Source of the DNA: an uncultured Eubacteriales bacterium
GTDB taxonomy: Bacteria; Bacillota; Clostridia; UMGS1840
Assembly (NCBI GenBank): GCA_900555525.1
Contig: USLP01000134.1
Location: forward strand, 1-5,021
Direction: 5' to 3'
DNA length: 5,021 nucleotides
Shown: one piece after another, positions 1 through 5,021 of the stretch
How positions within the stretch are numbered: position 1 is the stretch's first letter
Layout of the letters: each line of letters opens with the position of its first letter
Translations under genes and position numbers: made by a program
Notes under the pieces: generated by a model
What the model saw: the letters and a program-made list of their open reading frames with translations, nothing else
What the model was told of the DNA's origin: nothing
Database searches by the model: none

Positions 1-3000
1 GTCGGAGCTTCTTTGTCTATTCCCTTTATAACAAGCGGAACAGACGCTGTGTTTCCTGCCGTATCGGTAATTTCAAGCGTTGTATTAACGTTATCCGTTA
101 CCGTAATATCAAAGACATTTTTTATGTCCGATTCCGTGATTTTCACCGAGCCCGAAGCGCAGGCAAGCGTAAGCGGCGCTGATAAATTATCAAAAAGATA
201 AATTTTTCCCGTGATATTTTCCGCCGTATGCTTATCTTCTACAGTCGACTGCAGCACCGCAGGCGCAGTATTGTCAAAATACAGGCTGAATTCCGCCTGT
301 GAAATTACGTCGGAGGCGAATTTGCCCGTATCGTAATTATCTGGTGCGATGGCTGTCTCGATATAGAAGAAGTTTTCGCCCTCTTTAAGCTTAAAGCTGT
401 CAACATTTATTGTATTTTCATATGTGAGCGTATCGCCCGACGCCGTCACGGCACCGTCTGCCTTCCGCCATTCGCCGAACGTTTGCAAATCCTCGCTTAT
501 TCTGTAATAAAGCCTCTGATTCTGCGCATCTTGAGCGTTTTTGAAGTTTTCCTCGGCTTTGATTTTCAATTTAAACGAATCCGTTTTTGTAACCGCTTTT
601 TCGTTGAATACCGCATTGCCCTGTGCCTCTGCGCTTACCTCTGCCGCCGAATTTCTTATAAAGAACTTAAACGGTTCGGAAAAAACCGTCTCATAGCCGT
701 TGGTATCAATCGCACGCACCGTAAGCGCATATGCTCCGCTTTTTGTATCCGCTATGTTTATATCCTGCGAAACAGTACCCGAAGAAACGCTTAATGCAAA
801 TTCGTCCATACCCTCAATTTCACTTCCGTCGGGATTTACTATCTTCGCATACGCTTCTTTTACTTCGGACACGTCCGTTATGAAAGCGGATATTGTCTGA
901 CTGCGTGCATATTCGTCCGCCGCCACACGGTTAAGAACTATTTCGGGACCCGAATTATCAAAAACAAATTCCTTTCTTGTAACCTTTTGCTTGCCCGACG
1001 GCGTTTTAACCTTACATTCAAAGTAATACGTGCCGTTTAAGCTGTTTGTTTTGCCGTTATATTCGGTTCTTACAACGCCTGTATACGTTTCATAATCCGT
1101 TATATAATTGCCTTTTTGGTCTCTCCAGCGGTAAGATACGTTATTCTGCAAATCCGTATCTGCCACAATGCTGTAATTTGAACGGGGATATGACGTGTCT
1201 TCAAGCGCATATATAACGCAATCCGCATTTTCATTATCAACGTCTATTCTCTGCGTATATGTTTCCGTCTTGTTTCCGAAATCGTCCATACCGAAATAAA
1301 CGAGCCAGCCCTTAAAGTGTTCGCCTTTTTTAACCTCGGTATAAGCGGCGGCGGTATTTCCGCCCGTAACATCGCTTTGCTTTATGTGAGCCCATTTGTC
1401 GAGCAGGCTGTCTATCGCACCGCTCGCCTGTTTTTCCGCTTCCGCCTTATCAAACGCAGGCACAAGCTTCGGGTCGTTTTTCGTAAAGCAATAGTAGATC
1501 GTACCCGTTCCCGACGCGTCGGAAATACTCGCCTTATATTTCAGTCCGATTGCGCCGTTTCTCGGCTCGTCGTTTTCTCTTATAAGAGAAACCTGAGGGG
1601 CTTTGTTATCAAGCTTAATATCGGTATACGTATCGGAAAGCGTATTGCCCGCTTCGTCTCTTCCCGAAATTTTAAGCGTAAACGTACCCTCGATTTCGTC
1701 CTTTAAAGCAAGCGTAAAATCTGTGGAAACGTTTGCCGCGCCTGCAGGCACACGCTGTTTTGAAGCTGCAGGAGTTTTGCCCTTATAATCATAAATATTC
1801 ACTTTCCAATTTTGACTGTTGAAAAGCTCTATATTAAAGAAGCCCTCAGATTCAAGACTGTTGCTTCTGTCCGCATAGATTTTCTTTGTCGGAGTTGAGG
1901 TTAGGGTAATCGTCTTATGCCAGTCGCTCATCTTTTCGCCCGATTTTTCCGTAACCTTAACATGGGGAACAACCGCGTCGATTTTATATGCAGACCCCAG
2001 AGCGGTAAATCCCTTTGTATTCGGCTTTTTATTCTCGCTCCAAAGCGAAAATTCGCTTTTGTCATAGCTTTTCGGAGTTATTTTCGCATCCTCCAAAACA
2101 AGCTCTATTCCGCCGTTTTGAGAATCCGCTCCCTCGGAATACGGGAACAAAAGCGTAAATTTATCGCCCGAAATTTCAACCTTTTTCAGAAGCTGCTGAA
2201 AGGCGTCTAAAGTTTTTCCCGTATTTCCGAGCCTGATATACGCCTTTTTAAAGGTCATATAGCTGCCGTCAATATCGTCCGCAGTGATATGATTATTGTT
2301 ATTTCTTGTTTTTATTCTCGCCGTTATTGCAATGAATTTTTCGCCGAATTCATTATACGAAAGCGTATTATTATAGAAATTATTGTCCCTTGACGAAGCA
2401 TAATAGTTTGGACTGAAGGTTATCGTTTCGCTTGAAGAATCGGTTATTGTATCTATCGTAAATGCGCTTCTTACAATATTAAGAGTTTTTGTAAACGTAC
2501 CCTGACCGCTGTATGTACCCCTGGGGAACGCAATTTTGGACGTAACCGAGATTTTGTTTACGCCGTTTTGGTTCATATAGTCCTTTAATTTTGCTTTATC
2601 AAGGCTGAAGCCTCTTTCACTGCTCTTTGCCGTAATCGCCTTTGCGTTTTCAAGGGCGGTTTTCGTAACGTTTCCGCCGTCCGCCTTAACGCCCGAAATT
2701 TCATACGAAAATGTCGGAGGCGTCTGCAAATCCATGCAGTAATACCGAGTTGCATCCCATCTTCCTTTTACAGGTCTGGCATACTGGTCGCTTACATTGC
2801 CGTTATATTCATAATCCTTCGTACCGCTTGCCGATTCGGGATTTATAATAATATCCTCTTCAAAACTATCAAAATTTCCCAATGCGGTAATTTTTCTTTC
2901 GGGAAAAACCGTATACGAAATCTTCTTTGCGGCTCCGGTATGTATCCAATAGCCGTCATATTCTCCTTTGCCGCCGGGGTATTCCGTAGGCATGGGAGCG

Positions 3001-3368
3001 CACCACCAATCCTTATCTCCCTTTCTCGCAAACAAGGTTACATCATGTATCATAAAGCCGTCGCCGCATGTATTTTCTATCTCGACATAGTCAAGCTGCC
3101 ACGGCGCATATGACGATGTAAACTGCGTTTCCGAAAGGTGATTGCTCTTGTTGGTGTCCTTTAGTGTAAAAGACTGCGCCTCGTCATAATTGAAATACAA
3201 AATGCACTTAACCTTGTTTTTCTTGGTTTTTGCATTTTTCCAATTCGCAATCTTCAGACTAAGCTCGTAAACCCACTCGTTATCCGCCGCATCAGCGCTC
3301 ATAATCGGCATAGACGTAATAAGCAGACAAGCCGTCATAATTGCTCCCAATAATCTTTTAAACCTCAT
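1..3368 (-). CDS. Large exported multi-Ig-like-domain surface protein, 3' end outside window (partial)
   Basis: The frame read leftward from the ATG at 3366-3368 has no stop through 1,122 codons and leaves the window open. Residues 1-27 form a signal peptide. Residues 28 to about 210 are an unrecognised segment rich in W, Y, C and G, including W90, C101, W121/W122, C123 and W141. Residues 211 to about 463 are further unrecognised beta-rich sequence. From about residue 464 on there is a chain of Ig-like modules with boundary motifs DAVVP (464), DNKAP (587), DNSGP (804), DNTAP (1032) and DKEAP (1118). Each of four is preceded by a D-x-x-G-N type motif 15-18 residues earlier (571, 696, 888, 1102). 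Such modules usually build long stalks on surface or secreted adhesins and carbohydrate-active proteins. No catalytic domain is recognisable in the visible part. The start is fixed by the signal peptide and by ATGA overlap with the upstream tetR-like gene. The anchor type and true function are unknown because the C-terminus is missing. Confidence 0.9.
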   Translation of the reverse strand, partial: MRFKRLLGAIMTACLLITSMPIMSADAADNEWVYELSLKIANWKNAKTKKNKVKCILYFNYDEAQSFTLKDTNKSNHLSETQFTSSYAPWQLDYVEIENTCGDGFMIHDVTLFARKGDKDWWCAPMPTEYPGGKGEYDGYWIHTGAAKKISYTVFPERKITALGNFDSFEEDIIINPESASGTKDYEYNGNVSDQYARPVKGRWDATRYYCMDLQTPPTFSYEISGVKADGGNVTKTALENAKAITAKSSERGFSLDKAKLKDYMNQNGVNKISVTSKIAFPRGTYSGQGTFTKTLNIVRSAFTIDTITDSSSETITFSPNYYASSRDNNFYNNTLSYNEFGEKFIAITARIKTRNNNNHITADDIDGSYMTFKKAYIRLGNTGKTLDAFQQLLKKVEISGDKFTLLFPYSEGADSQNGGIELVLEDAKITPKSYDKSEFSLWSENKKPNTKGFTALGSAYKIDAVVPHVKVTEKSGEKMSDWHKTITLTSTPTKKIYADRSNSLESEGFFNIELFNSQNWKVNIYDYKGKTPAASKQRVPAGAANVSTDFTLALKDEIEGTFTLKISGRDEAGNTLSDTYTDIKLDNKAPQVSLIRENDEPRNGAIGLKYKASISDASGTGTIYYCFTKNDPKLVPAFDKAEAEKQASGAIDSLLDKWAHIKQSDVTGGNTAAAYTEVKKGEHFKGWLVYFGMDDFGNKTETYTQRIDVDNENADCVIYALEDTSYPRSNYSIVADTDLQNNVSYRWRDQKGNYITDYETYTGVVRTEYNGKTNSLNGTYYFECKVKTPSGKQKVTRKEFVFDNSGPEIVLNRVAADEYARSQTISAFITDVSEVKEAYAKIVNPDGSEIEGMDEFALSVSSGTVSQDINIADTKSGAYALTVRAIDTNGYETVFSEPFKFFIRNSAAEVSAEAQGNAVFNEKAVTKTDSFKLKIKAEENFKNAQDAQNQRLYYRISEDLQTFGEWRKADGAVTASGDTLTYENTINVDSFKLKEGENFFYIETAIAPDNYDTGKFASDVISQAEFSLYFDNTAPAVLQSTVEDKHTAENITGKIYLFDNLSAPLTLACASGSVKITESDIKNVFDITVTDNVNTTLEITDTAGNTASVPLVIKGIDKEAP
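3..1979 (-). repeat. Array of Ig-like modules in the exported protein (protein-level repeat)
   Basis: The module-boundary aspartates, or equivalent positions, fall at residues 464, 587, 711, 804, about 906, 1032 and 1118. That gives steps of 123, 124, 93, about 102, about 126 and 86 residues. The best-preserved borders are DNKAP, DNSGP, DNTAP and DKEAP. Degenerate ones are DAVVP, DNENA and RNSAA. DEAGN (571), DFGN (696), DTNG (888) and DTAGN (1102) come 15-18 residues before the next border, as in known bacterial Ig-like tandem domains. The modules are very divergent in sequence and I see no DNA-level tandem repetition, so this looks like an old array and not a recent expansion. Confidence 0.75.
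3288..3368 (-). other. Sec signal peptide of the large exported protein
   Basis: Residues 1-27 show the three-part layout of a type I signal peptide. There is a basic start (R2, K4, R5), a hydrophobic core at about residues 6-23 (LLGAIMTACLLITSMPIM), and a small-residue site A25-D26-A27 with cleavage expected after A27. The mature part then turns polar (ADNEW). This is the main reason for calling the protein exported and for accepting this ATG. C14 lies inside the hydrophobic core, so a lipoprotein is unlikely. Confidence 0.85.
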
Positions 3369-3940
3369 TTTTTCCCATCCTCTCTTAATATTGAAAATAC
3401 TGAAATTTTAAGCGATTTCATTGACGCTTTAAGATAAGCCTCGTTTTCAAATAATGCATAATGAACTGCCGCACGTACAAAAATAAATATAAAGCCCGAA
3501 AGTATATCAACGGGTATTCCCAGCTTCGGAGAAAGCTGCGCGGCATATTCGCTGTACCTTTTGTACACACCCTCAAAAAAATTTTTACCGTTTTCTATAT
3601 ATTTCGGATGCGTGTATACCTGATACATAAGCCTGTATTTTTTGCCGTGTTCACGAGCTGTCCAATACGGAACTTCGTCTATAAACCTTAAAATATCCTG
3701 TGGATTTTTAGGCGCAAGCTCCATAAATCCGTCCTCTACCTTTGTCATACAATATTCCGTCGACTGCAATATAAGGTCGTCTACATTTTCAAAATAGCCG
3801 TATAAATTTGCCGAGGTCATACCGCAGTATCTTCCAAGCTCCTTTATCCCCGTGTCCCGAAGTCCGTTTTCACAGTAACATTCAAAGCATTTTTCCATTA
3901 TTTCTTTCTTTTTTTCTTCTTTATACTCTGCTGTTCTCAC
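3365..3940 (-). CDS. TetR/AcrR-family transcriptional repressor
   Basis: This is a 191-residue protein, normal for the family (about 190-220). The N-terminal DNA-binding domain spans about residues 10-60: a first helix (EIMEKCFECYCENG), then a helix-turn-helix with helix 2 near GIKELGRYCG (31-40) and the recognition helix near TSANLYGYF (42-50). LYGYF matches the family's typical LYxYF signature, followed by an acidic N-V-D-D-L stretch. The remaining ~130 residues are a divergent helical ligand-binding and dimerisation domain, so the ligand cannot be predicted. The start codon is GTG (3938-3940), chosen because a strong AAGGAGG lies 6 nt upstream. The stop (TGA, 3365-3367) overlaps the start of the large exported-protein gene, so the two are co-transcribed and probably coupled in translation. 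An operator-like palindrome at its promoter suggests autorepression. Nothing visible links it to the divergent spoVA genes apart from the shared intergenic region. Confidence 0.9.
   Translation of the reverse strand: MRTAEYKEEKKKEIMEKCFECYCENGLRDTGIKELGRYCGMTSANLYGYFENVDDLILQSTEYCMTKVEDGFMELAPKNPQDILRFIDEVPYWTAREHGKKYRLMYQVYTHPKYIENGKNFFEGVYKRYSEYAAQLSPKLGIPVDILSGFIFIFVRAAVHYALFENEAYLKASMKSLKISVFSILREDGKK
3379..3384 (-). promoter_or_regulatory. Ribosome binding site of the exported-protein gene, inside tetR
   Basis: GAGAGG on the minus strand lies 10 nt before the ATG at 3366-3368, within the last codons of the tetR-like gene. Together with the ATGA stop/start overlap it supports translation of the second gene by terminating or re-binding ribosomes. 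It is a moderate match to the anti-Shine-Dalgarno sequence with slightly long spacing. Confidence 0.6.
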
Positions 3941-3946
3941 CCTGCG

Positions 3947-3953
3947 CCTCCTT
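3947..3953 (-). promoter_or_regulatory. Strong ribosome binding site of the tetR-like gene
   Basis: AAGGAGG on the minus strand is a near-perfect Shine-Dalgarno sequence 6 nt before the GTG start. It decides the start codon, since the first internal ATG (residue 15) has no comparable site. Confidence 0.85.
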
Positions 3954-3958
3954 ATTAA

Positions 3959-3976
3959 TTACTGATTGATAAGTAA
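3959..3976. promoter_or_regulatory. Probable TetR-family operator palindrome
   Basis: TTACTGATTGATAAGTAA is an imperfect 18-bp palindrome. Its outer 5-bp arms (TTACT/AGTAA) are perfect and an inner AT/AT pair also matches, giving 14 of 18 positions symmetric. It abuts the -10 box of the tetR promoter (3977-3982) and covers the expected transcription start near 3970, where a bound dimer would block initiation. Size and position are typical of autoregulated TetR-family operators. Binding by this repressor is an inference from position. Confidence 0.6.
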
Positions 3977-4005
3977 ATTATAGCATATATTCAAAATAAA
4001 AGCAA
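3977..4005 (-). promoter_or_regulatory. Sigma-A type promoter of the tetR-exported protein operon
   Basis: Read on the minus strand there is TTGCTT (-35, 4000-4005), a 17-bp spacer, and a consensus TATAAT (-10, 3977-3982) preceded by TGC, making an extended -10. The transcription start would fall near 3970, giving a leader of about 30 nt before the GTG with the AAGGAGG in it. The fit is good in box sequence, spacing and placement, although the AT-rich background raises the chance of accidental matches. Confidence 0.7.
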
Positions 4006-4044
4006 TACAAAAATAAAAAATTAATAAAAAAGCTATACAAAAAT
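4000..4044. repeat. Two 15-nt direct repeats 30 bp apart
   Basis: AAGCAATACAAAAAT at 4000-4014 and AAGCTATACAAAAAT at 4030-4044 differ at one position. Their start-to-start distance is 30 bp, about three turns of the helix, so both copies lie on the same face of the DNA. The first copy overlaps the -35 box of the tetR promoter and the second directly precedes the inverted repeat at 4043-4074. They may be paired protein-binding sites or an old local duplication in AT-rich sequence. Confidence 0.6.
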
Positions 4045-4074
4045 TTGCCGTATATTTTAGCGAATACCGCAAAT
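4043..4074. repeat. Inverted repeat upstream of spoVAC, possible operator
   Basis: ATTTGCCGTAT (4043-4053) and ATACCGCAAAT (4064-4074) are complementary at 10 of 11 positions around a 10-nt centre. Half-site centres are 21 bp apart, about two helical turns. The core GCCG/CCGC is more GC-rich than its surroundings, which makes chance symmetry of AT-rich DNA less likely. It overlaps the candidate spoVAC promoter and lies outside both predicted transcripts, so a DNA-binding role fits better than an RNA hairpin. It does not resemble the palindrome at 3959-3976. Confidence 0.55.
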
Positions 4075-4078
4075 AATA
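4049..4078 (+). promoter_or_regulatory. Candidate forespore (sigma-G-like) promoter of spoVAC
   Basis: CGTATA (4049-4054) contains GTATA, which fits the sigma-G -35 pattern G-H-A-T-R. After a 17-bp spacer, AATAATA (4072-4078) matches the -10 pattern C-A-T-N-H-T-A except at its first base. Transcription would start near 4085, giving a short leader with the ribosome binding site. spoVA operons are known sigma-G targets in Bacillus and clostridia. The match is weak against an AT-rich background, and other placements, such as a -10 near 4034-4040, are possible. Confidence 0.35.
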
Positions 4079-4094
4079 AAAACAAACTGAAAAA

Positions 4095-4100
4095 AGGAAG
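4095..4100 (+). promoter_or_regulatory. Ribosome binding site of spoVAC
   Basis: AGGAAG lies 8 nt before the ATG at 4109, supporting that start. Confidence 0.7.
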
Positions 4101-4108
4101 AAAAAGCT

Positions 4109-4546
4109 ATGAAAAAAATCACACAGGAAGAATACAAAAAAAGGGTTTCAAAATTTGAAAAAAGTCCCGTTTTAAAGGACTTAATCATGGCATTTGTGAT
4201 TGGCGGTCTGATATGCGTTTTAGGGCAGGCAATAACCGATATTTCAAAAATGAACGGTGCGGATAAGGAAACGGCAGGCGCAATAACATCGTCCGTTCTT
4301 ATATTTTTGAGCGGACTTTTCACGGGATTGGGATTATATGAAAAGCTTGCAAAGCACGCAGGCGCAGGAACGCTCGTTCCGATAACGGGATTCGCCAACG
4401 CAATGGTATCGCCAGCAATAGAATTTAAAAACGAGGGTCTTATTTTCGGTGTCGGCGCAAAGCTGTTCGTTATAGCGGGTCCCGTCATAGTCTACGGTAT
4501 TTCATCATCAATTATATGCGGAATTATTTACTATATATTTATGTAG
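4109..4546 (+). CDS. spoVAC: Stage V sporulation protein AC (SpoVAC)
   Basis: This 145-residue integral membrane protein is close to the usual SpoVAC length of about 150. It is a component of the SpoVA complex in the forespore/spore inner membrane, which takes up Ca-dipicolinic acid during sporulation and releases it at germination. B. subtilis SpoVAC has been reported to behave as a mechanosensitive channel. A charged N-terminal tail (1-23, many K/E) is followed by hydrophobic segments at about 24-45, 57-77, 85-103 and 111-144. The family signature is visible as L-F-T-G-L-G-L-Y-E-K (70-79) and G-A-G-T-L-V-P-I-T-G-F-A-N (85-97). SpoVAE is a paralogue, but the K/E-rich N-terminus and the position directly before spoVAD favour SpoVAC. 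It is the first gene of its operon, with the tetR-like gene transcribed divergently. spoVAD follows after 17 bp. A forespore-specific promoter is expected. Confidence 0.93.
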   Translation: MKKITQEEYKKRVSKFEKSPVLKDLIMAFVIGGLICVLGQAITDISKMNGADKETAGAITSSVLIFLSGLFTGLGLYEKLAKHAGAGTLVPITGFANAMVSPAIEFKNEGLIFGVGAKLFVIAGPVIVYGISSSIICGIIYYIFM

Positions 4547-4550
4547 AAAA

Positions 4551-4555
4551 AGGAA
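4551..4555 (+). promoter_or_regulatory. Ribosome binding site of spoVAD
   Basis: AGGAA lies 8 nt before the ATG at 4564. An in-frame ATG at 4555 would overlap this site, so the 4564 start is preferred. Confidence 0.65.
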
Positions 4556-4563
4556 TGATTATT

Positions 4564-5021
4564 ATGAAAATCGGAAAACAAACCGTTAAATTTGACAATG
4601 TAAACATAGCGGGAAGCTTCAGCGCCGTCGGAAAAAAAGAGGGCGAAGGGCCTTTGAAGGATTGGTTTGACAGTATAACCGACGATGCGCATTTCGGCGA
4701 AAAAAGCTGGGAAAAAGCGGAAATGAAAATGCTTCTTTGTGCCGTGAACGGAGCAATTGACAATTCGGGCATACGTATGGAGGATATAGAATACTTTTTG
4801 GGCGGAGATTTACTCAATCAATGTATATCCGCAAACTTCGCCTCACGTGAACTCGGGCTGCCGTTTTTGGGATTATACGGCGCCTGCTCGACTATGGTGG
4901 AAAGTATACTTTTGGGTTCTATGATTCTTTCGGGAAAATTTGCGAAAAACCTTGTATGCGGAGCGTGCAGTCATTTCTGTTCCGCAGAACGTCAGTACCG
5001 TTTTCCGCTTGCCTACGGCGG
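4564..5021 (+). CDS. spoVAD: Stage V sporulation protein AD (SpoVAD), N-terminal part
   Basis: The first 152 codons of a protein usually about 335-340 residues long are present, and the frame runs off the right edge. SpoVAD is a peripheral protein of the SpoVA complex with a thiolase-like fold. It binds dipicolinic acid directly and is needed for its uptake into the forespore. Recognisable features are the start M-K-I-G-K-Q-T-V-K-F, the segment F-L-G-L-Y-G-A-C-S-T-M (101-111) with C108 at the position of the thiolase nucleophile, and S-H-F-C-S-A-E-R-Q-Y-R-F-P-L (136-149), which is strongly conserved in SpoVAD proteins. The downstream half of the fold lies outside the window. It is co-transcribed with spoVAC 17 bp upstream. 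spoVAE would be expected next, beyond the edge. Confidence 0.94.
   Translation, partial: MKIGKQTVKFDNVNIAGSFSAVGKKEGEGPLKDWFDSITDDAHFGEKSWEKAEMKMLLCAVNGAIDNSGIRMEDIEYFLGGDLLNQCISANFASRELGLPFLGLYGACSTMVESILLGSMILSGKFAKNLVCGACSHFCSAERQYRFPLAYG

Noticed and set aside
483..1706. Plus-strand open frames opposite the exported-protein gene (e.g. 483-794, 700-900, 1317-1706)
   Set aside because: They are antisense shadows. The 483-794 and 1317-1706 frames are codon-aligned with the real gene and stay open because TTA, CTA and TCA codons are rare in it. Their products are K/R/F-rich without domain features, and none has a good ribosome binding site.
2843..3031. 62-codon minus-strand frame inside the exported-protein gene
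   Set aside because: It is a different frame overlapping a well-supported long coding region, with no recognisable product.
3327..3329. Cysteine 14 of the exported protein as a lipoprotein attachment site
   Set aside because: The preceding residues M-T-A fit a lipobox poorly, and the cysteine lies in the middle of the hydrophobic core with more hydrophobic residues after it. A type I site at A25-D-A27 fits better.
3461..3691. Plus-strand frame opposite the tetR-like gene
   Set aside because: It is antisense to a clear TetR-family protein, with a low-complexity product and no start signals.
4043..4074. Inverted repeat read as a terminator or RNA hairpin
   Set aside because: It has a mismatch in the stem and a 10-nt loop, it is not at the end of a gene, and neither predicted transcript includes it.
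4057..4488. 143-codon minus-strand frame opposite spoVAC
   Set aside because: It mirrors spoVAC in length, and the plus-strand product is an unmistakable SpoVA protein. The antisense product matches nothing known.
4555..4557. Earlier in-frame ATG for spoVAD
   Set aside because: It overlaps the AGGAA ribosome binding site, leaving no spacing. The ATG at 4564 has an 8-nt spacing and yields the usual SpoVAD N-terminus.
4539..4817. 92-codon minus-strand frame opposite spoVAD
   Set aside because: It is antisense to conserved SpoVAD coding sequence.

Overview
The window looks like a chromosomal segment of an endospore-forming Firmicute of the class Clostridia. The main reason is the start of a spoVAC-spoVAD operon on the + strand with no spoVAA/spoVAB ahead of it, the short form of the operon usual in clostridia. 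AT-rich intergenic DNA, strong AGGAGG-type ribosome binding sites and a sigma-A type promoter agree with this. The genus cannot be fixed from the sequence.

Positions 1-3368 (minus strand) are one uninterrupted reading frame for a very large exported protein. I checked it codon by codon from the ATG at 3366-3368 to the left edge and found no stop. It is 1,122 codons long in the window and still open. It starts with a clear signal peptide. Unrecognised beta-rich segments follow, and from about residue 464 onward there is a chain of bacterial Ig-like modules marked by repeated D-x-A-G-N ... D-N-x-A-P signatures. The C-terminus, which would show how it is anchored, is outside the window.

Positions 3365-3940 (minus strand) encode a TetR-family repressor that starts with GTG. 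Its stop codon overlaps the start of the large exported protein (ATGA), so the two genes form a translationally coupled operon. A sigma-A promoter with an extended -10 lies upstream, and an imperfect 18-bp palindrome sits directly over the expected transcription start. This suggests the repressor controls itself and the exported protein together.

The 168-bp intergenic region (3941-4108) separates two divergent operons and is dense in symmetry. It holds the palindrome, a 15-nt direct repeat (14/15 matches) with copies exactly 30 bp apart, and a 10/11 inverted repeat with half-sites 21 bp apart over a possible forespore (sigma-G-like) promoter.

Positions 4109-5021 (+ strand) carry spoVAC (complete) and spoVAD (first 152 codons). 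These encode parts of the spore inner-membrane machinery that moves dipicolinic acid into the forespore and releases it at germination. The two halves of the window are probably neighbours without a shared function. No RNA genes, mobile elements, CRISPR arrays or terminators were seen. The window has no gene-free stretch longer than 168 bp.
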